Shown here in pieces: positions 19,710 to 28,211 of a stretch of 64,000 nt of DNA. The notes beneath the pieces were generated by a model, which had not been told where the DNA came from, ran no database searches, and saw only the letters and a program-made list of their open reading frames with translations. The first letter of the stretch is position 1, and each line of letters opens with the position of its first letter. The stretch comes from Actinophytocola oryzae (GTDB lineage Bacteria; Actinomycetota; Actinomycetes; Mycobacteriales; Pseudonocardiaceae): contig NZ_SOCP01000004.1 of assembly GCF_004364325.1 (NCBI RefSeq), forward strand, positions 682,001 through 746,000, given 5' to 3'. The translations under genes and the position numbers were made by a program.

Positions 19710-20615
19710 GTGCTCACTAGCCAGAGCGGAGGTCGAACATTGGCCCATTGGCTGGATTACTCGGCGAACAGACTCCACGGCACGACGATCAAGAACGCCG
19801 GTTACACGGGCGTGATCCGATATATCGACAGCCCGACCAGGTTGGCGACCAAGCACACCGACCAGAACGAGTACCGCAGCCACCTGGCGGCCGGTCTCGC
19901 GGTGCTGCTGGTGATGCAGACGACGACGACCGCGTCGGACGGCGGCTTCTCGGTCGGGCGGGCCCACGCCCGCCGCGCGCTGGCAGGCGCGGACCATCTC
20001 GGTTACCAGGGGCCGATCTTCTTCACCAACGACCGCACGACGCTCCCGAACCCGTCGGCGTGGAAGTCCTATCTGGACGGTGCGGCCTCGGTCCTCGGCA
20101 TCGGCCGCGTCGGCGCGTACGGCTTCCGCAACGCGATGGACGTCGCGGTGGGACACGCCACCTATTTCTGGCAGGCGGGACGCCGTTCGGACGTCGCGCC
20201 CCACACCCACATCTGGCAGGACAACAACACCCAGGTCAAGGTCGGCGGAATCACCTGTGACCGCAACCTGGTCCTGAAGGGCATCGGCTCGGTTGGAGGA
20301 TTTCTCATGTCTTTGTCGGACGAAGAACAGCGCGACCTGTTCGACCGGATATTCGGCATGCTCCGCCAGCGTTACTTCGCCAAGGACGACGAGGGCGCGG
20401 TGGTCGAGGTGGGCGGCGACCACCCGGGTGCCACCCCGGCCACCGTCCTCGACTCCCTTGACGGCAACTTCCTGGTGAACATGATCGAGGTACTCGACAA
20501 GCGCGTGACGGCCCTGGAGGTGGCAGGCGTCGACGTCGACAGGCTGGCGACACTGCTGGCACCCGCCGTGGCGAAGGCCGTCAACGACGAGTTCGCCAGA
20601 CGTCAGAACTCCTGA
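19710..20615 (+). CDS. DUF1906 (glycoside-hydrolase-like) protein
   Basis: A 301-residue protein. Residues 10-200 match the DUF1906 fold known from Rv2525c, a TIM-barrel glycoside-hydrolase-like domain (LDYSANRLHGTTIKNAGYTGVIRYID, then FTNDRTTLPNPS, then HTHIWQDNNTQ). The C-terminal 100 residues are helical, with a coiled-coil-like segment. No signal peptide is visible, although relatives may be Tat-exported. The start is uncertain: a GTG at 19710 or a TTG at 19740. Such proteins are thought to act at the cell wall. It stands alone and converges with the SAM-methyltransferase gene. Confidence 0.75.
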   Translation: MLTSQSGGRTLAHWLDYSANRLHGTTIKNAGYTGVIRYIDSPTRLATKHTDQNEYRSHLAAGLAVLLVMQTTTTASDGGFSVGRAHARRALAGADHLGYQGPIFFTNDRTTLPNPSAWKSYLDGAASVLGIGRVGAYGFRNAMDVAVGHATYFWQAGRRSDVAPHTHIWQDNNTQVKVGGITCDRNLVLKGIGSVGGFLMSLSDEEQRDLFDRIFGMLRQRYFAKDDEGAVVEVGGDHPGATPATVLDSLDGNFLVNMIEVLDKRVTALEVAGVDVDRLATLLAPAVAKAVNDEFARRQNS

Positions 20616-20619
20616 CCCG

Positions 20620-21492
20620 TCAGCGCGTCGGCGGCTTGCGGCCGACACCTGCCCAGATCACGGCCTCGTTGGGCCGTTCGAACTCGATCACTGGGGAAGT
20701 GGGCCCGGTGTCCTCCGGGTGCCAGGCCTGGGTCCAGCCCATCCCGGGCGGCAACAGGTCGAAGTTGCCGAACAGTTCGCGGATGTCGTCGTGCCCACGC
20801 CAGATCACCGGGCTGCTCGACGCGTCGTACATCTGCTTGAGCTCGACCAGCTTCTCGCCGACGTCCGTGGGCACACCCTCGTCGGTGATGTGGGAGATGG
20901 CCAGGTAGGAACCGGCGGGCAGCAGCTCCCGGTACCTGGCGATCGCGCGTGGGCCCGCGTCGACGCCGTCCGTGTCGGGCTGCTGGACGTGCAGCACGGC
21001 GATCACCAGCAGGGCGACCGGCTCGTCGAGGTCGATGACGCCGGTCTCGATGACCCGCTGCCACAGGCGGTCCGGGTTGCGCAGGTCGGCGTTGATCGCC
21101 GCGTGCCGCCGGGGGTCGCCGTTCTGCTCGAGCAGGACCTGGGAGTGCGCGACCGCGACGGGCTCGTAGTCGATGTAGACCACCCGCGAGTCCGGGGCCA
21201 CCTCGTCGGCGACCTGGTGCGTGTTGCCCATGGTCGGGACGCCGGAGCCGATGTCGACGAACTGCCGGACCCCCAGCCGCACGAGGTGTCGCACGACCCT
21301 GTTCAGGAACAGCCGGTTGGCGATCGCGATCGGTCGCAGCAGGGGGAACGTGGTCAGGACGCGCTCGCCGAACTCGCGGTCGATCGCCCAGTTCGCGTTT
21401 CCGCCGAGGTACCAGTCGTACACGCGGGCGACACTGGGGTGTTCGAGGTCGACCCCCTGGGGAGGGAAGGGGTCCTGCTCGGAGTCGGTCAC
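20620..21492 (-). CDS. SAM-dependent methyltransferase, PF04672 type
   Basis: A 290-residue member of the actinobacterial S-adenosyl methyltransferase family once called DUF574. Signature segments are SVARVYDWYLGGNANW near residue 19, QFVDIGSGVPT near 76 (the SAM-binding glycine loop), VVYIDYEPVAV near 103, and the C-terminal EFERPNEAVIWAGV. Substrates are not known; the family is greatly expanded in streptomycetes and relatives. It follows the XRE-DUF5753 regulator by 45 bases on the same strand and is probably co-transcribed with it. Confidence 0.88.
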   Translation of the reverse strand: MTDSEQDPFPPQGVDLEHPSVARVYDWYLGGNANWAIDREFGERVLTTFPLLRPIAIANRLFLNRVVRHLVRLGVRQFVDIGSGVPTMGNTHQVADEVAPDSRVVYIDYEPVAVAHSQVLLEQNGDPRRHAAINADLRNPDRLWQRVIETGVIDLDEPVALLVIAVLHVQQPDTDGVDAGPRAIARYRELLPAGSYLAISHITDEGVPTDVGEKLVELKQMYDASSSPVIWRGHDDIRELFGNFDLLPPGMGWTQAWHPEDTGPTSPVIEFERPNEAVIWAGVGRKPPTR

Positions 21493-21537
21493 GTCATGTC
21501 CTTCCGCCGGGTCGGCCCCGGCCTCGTCGCCGCCGTG

Positions 21538-22413
21538 TCAGATGTGTATCTGCGTGCGGAGGTCACCGCTGAGCTTCTCGAGGAACTCCGTGGTCTCGCC
21601 GCGTTCCAGCGCGGCGCCACGCAGTCGGTCCCACGCGTCGACGAACAGCTCGAAGTCGCCCTCGTCGTCGATGTAGACCCCGCCCGCCGCGTGCTCCACG
21701 AAGACGAAGTCCTTGGTGGCGTCGGAGAACCTCATGATCGTGAAGTCGTTCGGCACGAAGGACAGCCTGGTGTCGAACGGCAGGACGTGGATGAATGTAC
21801 GCATGTACCGCCGCTCCAGCTCGAGCAGGTGCTGCACCTGGTCGAGCGCGACGGACGGGCTCGGGCCGCCGGGCATCCGCCGGAACGCGGCCTCGCCGAT
21901 GATGAACCGGTAGTACGGTGGCCGCTTCAGGCCGAAGACCTGCCTGCGCTCGAGCCGGTTGCGCACCAGGGCGGTGACGTCGGTGGCGCGGGCCTCGCTG
22001 AACTGCTTGAGCATGTAGTGCTCGGACTGCAGTGGTCCGGGGATGCGCTCGCCGTGCCAGCTGAGGATCTCCGACGCGGCGGGCTCGAGGTCGGTGAAGG
22101 TGCGGAACCAGTGCGGCACCGCGGAGCGGTAGCCGGACCACTGGCCGCGCTGGCCGCTGGTCCTGGCCAGCTCCATCATCATGTCGACCTCGGTCTTGCT
22201 CGCCCCGAAGGCGTCGAGCATCTGCTTGAGGTCCGCCAGCTTGACCGAGACCGCGCCCGCCTCGATCTTGTTGATCTTCCCCTGTCCGCAGCCCAGTAAC
22301 TCGGCGACCTCCTGCTGGGTCATCCCGGCCGCGAGCCTGGCGCGTCGGACCTCGTTGCCGAGCTGTCTGCGCCGCGACGTCACCGTGCTGGACACCGGGT
22401 CTCCGCTCTCCAC
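21538..22413 (-). CDS. XRE-family regulator with DUF5753
   Basis: A 291-residue protein. Residues 15-70 hold an XRE helix-turn-helix (RRARLAAGMTQQEVAELLGCGQGKINKIE). The remaining 200 residues are the DUF5753 domain, ending in the typical ERGETTEFLEKL and a short tail. These proteins usually pair with a DUF397 partner, present here just upstream at 22547-22780 on the same strand. The pair resembles the Scr1/Scr2 and BldB/WhiJ-type developmental control modules of streptomycetes. The DNA target is unknown. Confidence 0.92.
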   Translation of the reverse strand: MESGDPVSSTVTSRRRQLGNEVRRARLAAGMTQQEVAELLGCGQGKINKIEAGAVSVKLADLKQMLDAFGASKTEVDMMMELARTSGQRGQWSGYRSAVPHWFRTFTDLEPAASEILSWHGERIPGPLQSEHYMLKQFSEARATDVTALVRNRLERRQVFGLKRPPYYRFIIGEAAFRRMPGGPSPSVALDQVQHLLELERRYMRTFIHVLPFDTRLSFVPNDFTIMRFSDATKDFVFVEHAAGGVYIDDEGDFELFVDAWDRLRGAALERGETTEFLEKLSGDLRTQIHI

Positions 22414-22546
22414 ACCGAACTTTACGAGTGGACTACTTTAGACCACTCGCGCCGGACGCGGATTTTCGCCGTTCTCGTGATTCGGCCACGCATGATCCGT
22501 GGTCAGACGCGTATGCGGAATAATCTCGGATTCCGTCGGGGGTGTG

Positions 22547-22780
22547 TCACTCGAGGTCGAAACGTCCCGACTTGGTCGCGTCGAGGAACGGGAACCACCC
22601 GCCGCCGTCGAGCACGATCACCCGGCCCGTGCTCGACTTGCTGTCCCGCAAGCCCACCAGGCCGAGCACATCGAGGTTGACCTCGACGCAGTTGCCGCCG
22701 TTCGGGCCGCACCGCCCCGCGGCCCGCCATCCGCGAGCTGGGAAAACATTGGTGAAAACAACCGGTTCGTAGCTGCCCAT
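22547..22780 (-). CDS. DUF397-domain protein
   Basis: A 77-residue protein with the DUF397 pattern: CGPNGGNCVEVNLD near residue 24, LRDSKSSTGRVIVLDGGGWFPFLDATKSG at the end. It is the usual partner of XRE-DUF5753 regulators and lies just upstream of one, separated by 133 bases that may hold the promoter of the regulator. DUF397/DUF5753 couples act in development and antibiotic control. Some are described as toxin-antitoxin-like; here this is not tested. Confidence 0.88.
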   Translation of the reverse strand: MGSYEPVVFTNVFPARGWRAAGRCGPNGGNCVEVNLDVLGLVGLRDSKSSTGRVIVLDGGGWFPFLDATKSGRFDLE

Positions 22781-22880
22781 GTCACACCTCGTGGATCAAC
22801 TGCGGATCAACACCGTGCTTGACAGTGCGATTAATCATCCATCAAGATTATTCCCACGGCAACCGGAGGAGGTGGCGCGG

Positions 22881-23213
22881 GTGGTGGAGTTCGGCGGTCG
22901 AACGGCAACCGAGGTCGATGTCTGGCGGATCGACGGGCTGATCGCGCAGCCCCGGACACCGTGGGACGGCGTCCCGGCGACCACGGTCCTGCCCAGCCCT
23001 CTCGATTATTCCGACCAGCCAAGACTCCTCGGCCGGCTCAAGCCGGGCAGAGCGCTCGAGTCCCGCCGCGTGGTGCACGTGTTCCTCCTGGAAGCATGTC
23101 CCAACGACACGTTCCTGACCGCCCAGTGCGGTGAGACCCTCCGTGTCCGCGACCTGGACTGGCTGCCCCGCCTCGGCGGCATGCCCTGCGAACAGTGCGT
23201 GATGCGGCACTAG
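22881..23213 (+). CDS. Small Cys-rich hypothetical protein
   Basis: About 110 residues. The GTG at 22881 is chosen because GGAGGAGG stands eight bases upstream; the same frame is open to 22779, but that part overlaps the promoter of the DUF397 gene. The C-terminal 45 residues have four Cys (LEACPND, TAQCGE, MPCEQCV) in an arrangement like small zinc-ribbon proteins common in Pseudonocardiaceae, where they occur near DUF397 genes. The function is unknown. Confidence 0.5.
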   Translation: MVEFGGRTATEVDVWRIDGLIAQPRTPWDGVPATTVLPSPLDYSDQPRLLGRLKPGRALESRRVVHVFLLEACPNDTFLTAQCGETLRVRDLDWLPRLGGMPCEQCVMRH

Positions 23214-23577
23214 GCACGGGACCGCACCTCCTACCTCGACTGTGACATCGCCCTTCGTGGTGATCGTGCGCTGTTCGGGCGATTTCCCTTCGCGCGGTCG
23301 GCCGCACGGCACCGACCCCGGCCACGGCCCGCGAGTCGCCGGGGTGGTGCCCGCGCCCGTTTCGAGGTGGCCTTCGGTGATGGCGCCGAAAGGGAACACA
23401 TGACGTTGTGTGAATTCAACGGCGGGTGACGACACTTTCGGGGTAATCAGTTCTCGCCTCGCGGCTTCCGTGTCCACCTGGGACGCTTGGAACGTCCCGG
23501 GCCACGGGATTCCGTTGTCCTGGGGCCACGACAGCGCCTCCGAGCTCATGGAATCCCTCCCGCCGCGAAGGACCAAC
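23214..23577. other. Intergenic region before the plus-strand tailoring operon
   Basis: A 364-base stretch without a convincing gene. The P450 frame is open from 23410, but P450 homology begins only at the ATG at 23578, which has a GAAGGA ribosome-binding site. The AT-richer part near 23395-23425 contains CACATGACGTTGTG, a partly palindromic element that might be an operator. No clear terminator or promoter pair was identified. Confidence 0.4.
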
Positions 23578-24777
23578 ATGACCGTTGCACAACCGATCCA
23601 CTTCTGGACCCCACCGGATCTCCCCGGCCTTTCCTTCGATCCCCTCCTGGCCCGCCTGCTGCACGAGGAACCGGTCGCCAGGGTCCGGCTGCCCTACGGC
23701 GACGGTCACGCCTGGCTGGCGACCCGCTACGACGACGTGCGTTTCGTGTCGCTCGATCCCAGGTTCAGCCGGGCGGCCCTGCACGGGCGGACAGTCACCA
23801 GGCTCGCACCGCACTTCATCCCGATGGACGGCGCCATGGGCATCGCCGACCCGCCGGACCACACGCGGATGCGCCGGGTGGTGTCCAGGGCGTTCACGGC
23901 ACGCAAGATCCCGTGGCTGCGTGACCAGGCGCAGATCGTGCTCGACGGCCTGCTCGACGCGATGTGGCGGGACGGACCGCCCACCGACCTCGTCGCCAGG
24001 GTCAACCAGCCGTTCCCGATGGCCATGGTGTGCAGGCTGATGGGCGTCCCGGCCGAGGACCGGGCGGCCATGGGCACCTGGACGGAGACGATCATGTCCG
24101 CCGCGCGTGGGCGCGAGGCCAGTGAACAGGCCAAGGCGAACATGGGGGAGTACTACACGGAGTTCATCCAGCGGCGGCGCAGCGAACCCGACGACGACCT
24201 GACGGGTGTGCTCGCCGAGGCGGTCGAGGGCGACGTGCTCAGCCTTCACGAGGCCGTCGGGCTCGCCGTGCTCATCCAGATCGGCGGCGCGCACGCGGTG
24301 CGCAACAACAGCTCCAACATGGTCTACGCCCTGCTCACCCGGCCAGCGCACCTGGCGCGCCTGCGCGCCGAGCCCGCGCTGGTCCCCCAGGCGGTCGAGG
24401 AGCTGCTGCGGTACATACCGCACCGCAACGCGGTCGGGCTGCCCCGCATCGCGATGGAGGACGTCGAGGTCGGCGGCGTGCTGATCCCCACCGGCGAGGC
24501 GGTGTACGTGTCCTACCTGACCGCGAACCGGGACCCGGACGTCTTCGCCAACCCGGACGAGCTGGACTTCGACCGTGCCGCCAACCCGCACGTGTCCTTC
24601 GGCTACGGGCCGCACCACTGTCTGGCGTCCACGTTGGCACGCATCGAGTCCGAGCTGCTCCTCCGGGGGCTCTGGGACCGGTTCCCCACCCTGCGCCTCG
24701 CCGTCCCCGAGGAGCAGCTGCGCTGGCAGCGCGGTTCCCTGCTGCGGGGGCCGGAAGCCCTGCCGGTCGAGTGGTGA
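23578..24777 (+). CDS. Cytochrome P450 (first of two in the PTM locus)
   Basis: A 399-residue bacterial class I P450. The heme-binding loop is FGYGPHHCLAS near residue 340, and the ExxR motif is in EELLRYIP near 275. The I-helix segment reads IQIGGAHAVRNNSS where most P450s have AGxET; the usual acid and Thr are missing. It leads the plus-strand unit and is followed after four bases by the cupin gene. Its close resemblance to the second P450 (similar PHRNAVGLPRIAMEDVEVGG stretch) suggests duplication. PTM clusters often carry one P450 that hydroxylates or further oxidises the polycycle; two are unusual. Redox partners are not in the window. Confidence 0.9.
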   Translation: MTVAQPIHFWTPPDLPGLSFDPLLARLLHEEPVARVRLPYGDGHAWLATRYDDVRFVSLDPRFSRAALHGRTVTRLAPHFIPMDGAMGIADPPDHTRMRRVVSRAFTARKIPWLRDQAQIVLDGLLDAMWRDGPPTDLVARVNQPFPMAMVCRLMGVPAEDRAAMGTWTETIMSAARGREASEQAKANMGEYYTEFIQRRRSEPDDDLTGVLAEAVEGDVLSLHEAVGLAVLIQIGGAHAVRNNSSNMVYALLTRPAHLARLRAEPALVPQAVEELLRYIPHRNAVGLPRIAMEDVEVGGVLIPTGEAVYVSYLTANRDPDVFANPDELDFDRAANPHVSFGYGPHHCLASTLARIESELLLRGLWDRFPTLRLAVPEEQLRWQRGSLLRGPEALPVEW

Positions 24778-24781
24778 CCCC

Positions 24782-25333
24782 ATGAGCCTCGTGTACCCAC
24801 GTGACGGCCTCGTGGTCATGCCGGGCGGCGGACGCACCATCAGGACGGCCGCCCAGGAGGTCACCTTCAAGGTCACCGGCGCGCACTCGCCGACGGCGTC
24901 CACGTTCGAAGTCGTGGTACCGCCCGGTTTCGACGTCGGTGCGCACGCGCACAGCCGCAGTGAGGAGTTCTTCTACGTCCTCGACGGCGAGCTCGACGTC
25001 CTGGCGTTCGAACCGAGGACGCGGACCCCCGACGACTGGCGGAACTGGGAGTCACCCGGTGGTGAGCGGTACGTACGCGCGACCGCGGGCACCGCCATCC
25101 TCGTGCCGCCCGGTTGCCCGCACGCGTTCGCCAACCCGACCGGGCGTCCGGCCCGCATGCTCTTCCAGGCCGCGCCCCCGCCGGACCACGAGCGCTACTT
25201 CGAGGAGCTGCTCGGCCTGCTCGACTCCGGCCAGGCCACGCCGGAGGCGGTGGCGGACCTGCGGGCCAGGTACGACATCGAGCAGCTGACACCCCTGAAG
25301 ACCGCCAAGGGACAGGAGTCCGCCCGTGACTGA
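24782..25333 (+). CDS. Cupin-domain protein
   Basis: A 183-residue single-domain cupin. Metal-binding motif 1 is GAHAHSRSEEFFYVLDGE (residues about 57-74) and motif 2 is VPPGCPHAFANPTG (about 104-117). The two His, one Glu and the second-motif His form the usual metal site. It lies between the two P450 genes, four bases after the first and overlapping the second by eight bases, so it is translated with them. It could be a dioxygenase, isomerase, or a small-molecule-binding helper. A cupin is not a standard part of PTM clusters as far as I know. Confidence 0.85.
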   Translation: MSLVYPRDGLVVMPGGGRTIRTAAQEVTFKVTGAHSPTASTFEVVVPPGFDVGAHAHSRSEEFFYVLDGELDVLAFEPRTRTPDDWRNWESPGGERYVRATAGTAILVPPGCPHAFANPTGRPARMLFQAAPPPDHERYFEELLGLLDSGQATPEAVADLRARYDIEQLTPLKTAKGQESARD

Positions 25334-26534
25334 GACGCAGCAGGACAGGGTCGTGCACTTCTGGCCGGTGGACGACCTGGACGGCCTCGAGATGGATCCG
25401 CTGCTGCACCGCCTGGTGCGCGACGAGCCGGTCGCGCGGATCCGGATGCGCTTCGGCGAGGAGGACGCCTGGCTCGTCACCAGGTACGACTACGTCAAGC
25501 AGGTGACGTCCGACCAGCGTTTCTGCCGGTCGCTGACCGTCGGCAGGCCGGTGACCAGCATGACGCCGAACGTCATCGCACCGCCCGCCGGGATCGGCCG
25601 GTTCGACCCGCCGGAGCACACCAAGCTCCGGCGGCTGATCGCGCACGCGTTCACGCCGAAGCGGGCGGCCACCCTGCGCGTGGAGACGCAGGCGCTCGCC
25701 GACGCCCTGATCGGCGCGATGGTCGAGCAGGGGCCGCCCGCGGACCTCGTCGCACAGCTCACCATCCCGTTGCCGGAGCGGTCCATCGGCGTGCTGCTCG
25801 GCGTGCCCCAGGACGACCTGGACCGTCTGCGTCAGTGGCGTCGGGTCCTGTTCTCCAGCGACCACACGGCGGACCAGAGCCGCGCGACCATGAAGGAGAT
25901 CGCCGACTACTTCGGCGAGCTGGCGGACTACCGCGTCCAGCACCCCCACGACGACCTGTTCAGCGAGCTGGCGCTCGCGCAACGCGAGGGCGCGCTGACC
26001 AGGCCGCAGCTGGTGTCGCTGTCCGTCCTGATGGTCCTCAACGCGTTCGACCAGCTGCCCAACCAGGCGGCAGGCATGGTCTACACCCTGCTGACGCACC
26101 CGGGCCAGTTCACCCTGTTGCGTGAGGACCCCGGCCTGATGGGTTCGGCCATCGAGGAGATGCTGCGGTTCATCCCGCAGCGCAACGGCGTCGGGCTGTT
26201 CCGGGTCGCGACCGAGGACATCCTCGTCGGCGACACGCTCATCAGTGCGGGCGACCCCGTCTACGTGTCCTACCTGGCCGCCAACCGCGACCCGGCCGTC
26301 TTCACCGACCCCGACCGCCTCGACATCACCCGTGCGGAAGCCCCCCACCTGGCGTTCGGCCACGGCACGCACTACTGCATCGGCTCCGCCCACACCAGGA
26401 TGCTCCTGGACGTCGTGCTCACCACCCTGATGCGCGCGTGTCCCGACCTCGGGCTCGCCGTCCACCCCGACGAGGTCGAGTGGCACCGCGGCACGGTCAA
26501 CCGAGGCCCGGCAGCCCTTCCCGTCGCCTGGTAG
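25326..26534 (+). CDS. Cytochrome P450 (second of two in the PTM locus)
   Basis: A 402-residue P450 starting at a GTG that overlaps the end of the cupin gene. The heme loop is FGHGTHYCIGS near residue 345, and the ExxR motif is in EEMLRFIPQRNG near 278. The I-helix (VLNAFDQLPNQ) lacks the conserved AGxET; the Thr position is a Gln and the acid is an Asp next to Phe. Its closest relative in the window is the first P450. The two likely act at different sites of the same PTM, or as a pair in an unusual oxidation such as bridging, where proton delivery by the Thr is not needed. Confidence 0.9.
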   Translation: MTETQQDRVVHFWPVDDLDGLEMDPLLHRLVRDEPVARIRMRFGEEDAWLVTRYDYVKQVTSDQRFCRSLTVGRPVTSMTPNVIAPPAGIGRFDPPEHTKLRRLIAHAFTPKRAATLRVETQALADALIGAMVEQGPPADLVAQLTIPLPERSIGVLLGVPQDDLDRLRQWRRVLFSSDHTADQSRATMKEIADYFGELADYRVQHPHDDLFSELALAQREGALTRPQLVSLSVLMVLNAFDQLPNQAAGMVYTLLTHPGQFTLLREDPGLMGSAIEEMLRFIPQRNGVGLFRVATEDILVGDTLISAGDPVYVSYLAANRDPAVFTDPDRLDITRAEAPHLAFGHGTHYCIGSAHTRMLLDVVLTTLMRACPDLGLAVHPDEVEWHRGTVNRGPAALPVAW

Positions 26535-26570
26535 CGCCCGCGCGAGGGCCGTTCGAGTCAAGGAGGATGA

Positions 26571-28211
26571 ATGACGGACATCCCGGTGTTGATCGTGGGT
26601 GCCGGTCCGGTCGGCCTGTCCGCCGCGGTGTTCCTCGCAGACCACGGCGTACCCGCCATGGTCGTGGAACGTCACGCCGGTACCTCGGTCGACCCCAAGA
26701 TGCGGGTGGTCAGCCCCAGGGTCATGGAGCTGTACCGGGCGGTCGGCATGGAGGACGCGATCCGGGCGGTCCGCTCTCCCATCGCCGACCACACCGTGGT
26801 CGCGCACGCGGAAACCGTCGCAGGGCCGGAGCGCCACCGGGTCCCCACCGGAATCCTCGACGGTTACGAGAACCTGTCCCCGTGTGCCTGGGGGTCCATC
26901 GACCAGGACCAGCTCGAACCAGTGCTGCTCGAGCACGCCAGGCGGCTCGGCGTGGAGGTGCGGTTCAACACGACACTCGTCGGCCTGACCGAGAACCCGG
27001 ACTCGGTCACCGCGCTGGTGCGCGACAGTGTCGGGGAACGGGAGTACCAGGTCTCGACGGACCACCTCGTCGCCGCGGACGGGGTGTACAGCACGGTCCG
27101 GTCGATCATGGGCATCCCCCAGCACGGACCGGGTGTCCTCAGACGACTGATCTCGGTCCATTTCCGGGCGGACCTGCGCGAGCAGATGCGGGAGCGCCGG
27201 GTCATCGCGCTGAGCGTGCGCAACTCCGAGGTGCAGGGCGCACTGGTCCCGGTGGACGGTGACCGGCGGTGGCGGTTCTCGATCCGGGTCGCCGACGGTG
27301 AGAGCACCGCCGACTACCCGGAGGAACGCTGTGTACGCCTGCTCGAGGCGGCGATCGGCGTGCCCGGTCTGCCGCTGGTGATCGAACGGGTCTCCGACGG
27401 TCTCTGGGACTTTCGCACCGAGGTCGCCGAGCGAATGCGCGTCGGACGCGTGTTCGTCGCGGGCGACGCGGCGCACGTGATGCCACCCGGTGGGGCGTTC
27501 GGTGCCGCCACCGGAATACAGGACGCGTGCAACCTGGCCTGGAAGCTCGCCATGGTCCATCGCGGCGTGGCGGGCGAGTCGCTGTTGGACACCTACGAGA
27601 GCGAGCGGTTGCCGGTGGCTCTGGAGACCAGCCGCGAGGCCACCGAGCGTTACCAGGCCGCACAGGGTATGGGGCAGTGCAAACCCACGACGGCCTCGCT
27701 GTACCGGGTCTTCTTCGGCTACGTCTACCGCGAGGGGGCGTTCCTCGGCGAGCCCGGCGGCGACCCCGAGGCGTGGGAGGACCCCGAGAACCCGTCGGGC
27801 CGCCCCGGTACCCGCGCTCCTCACGTGGTGGTCGAGCACGACGGGTGCCAGGTGTCCACCCTCGACCTCGTCGGCACGGGCTTCGCGCTGTTCGCCGGGC
27901 CGGCGGCCACCGGCTGGGCCGAGGCCGCCGACGAGGTCGCACGCAGGTTCGACGTGCGCCTGCCTTGCTACCAGGTCGGTCACGACCTGCGGGACCCGTC
28001 CGGCGACCTCCTGCGGCACTACGGGATAGGGCGGAAGGGAGCCGCCCTGATCCGTCCGGACGGCTTCGTCGCGTGGCGCACCGTCGACTCGCCGGCACCC
28101 ACGGACACGCTGACCGACGTGCTGGCCCGCGTGCTCCACCACCCCGTCGGGTCGACTCCCTCGACGCCGGTCACCCGATCGGTGCCGAGACCGACCGGCG
28201 TTCCGGGGTGA
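26571..28211 (+). CDS. FAD-dependent aromatic-type monooxygenase
   Basis: A 546-residue group A flavoprotein hydroxylase (PheA/TfdB/RdmE type). The FAD-binding GxGxxG is VLIVGAGPVGLSAAVF at residues 6-21, the NAD(P)H/FAD DG motif is VAADGVYS near 167, and GRVFVAGDAAHVMPP lies near 290. A C-terminal thioredoxin-like domain of about 130 residues is present, as in phenol hydroxylase relatives. It ends the plus-strand tailoring unit and overlaps the convergent flavoenzyme gene by 41 bases at the 3' ends. It probably hydroxylates or epoxidises the PTM, or performs a Baeyer-Villiger-like step; the site is unknown. Confidence 0.88.
   Translation: MTDIPVLIVGAGPVGLSAAVFLADHGVPAMVVERHAGTSVDPKMRVVSPRVMELYRAVGMEDAIRAVRSPIADHTVVAHAETVAGPERHRVPTGILDGYENLSPCAWGSIDQDQLEPVLLEHARRLGVEVRFNTTLVGLTENPDSVTALVRDSVGEREYQVSTDHLVAADGVYSTVRSIMGIPQHGPGVLRRLISVHFRADLREQMRERRVIALSVRNSEVQGALVPVDGDRRWRFSIRVADGESTADYPEERCVRLLEAAIGVPGLPLVIERVSDGLWDFRTEVAERMRVGRVFVAGDAAHVMPPGGAFGAATGIQDACNLAWKLAMVHRGVAGESLLDTYESERLPVALETSREATERYQAAQGMGQCKPTTASLYRVFFGYVYREGAFLGEPGGDPEAWEDPENPSGRPGTRAPHVVVEHDGCQVSTLDLVGTGFALFAGPAATGWAEAADEVARRFDVRLPCYQVGHDLRDPSGDLLRHYGIGRKGAALIRPDGFVAWRTVDSPAPTDTLTDVLARVLHHPVGSTPSTPVTRSVPRPTGVPG

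Noticed and set aside
22779..22880. An upstream start for the small Cys-rich protein
   Set aside because: The extra 34 residues are not protein-like and overlap the DUF397 start region; a strong ribosome-binding site favours the GTG at 22881.
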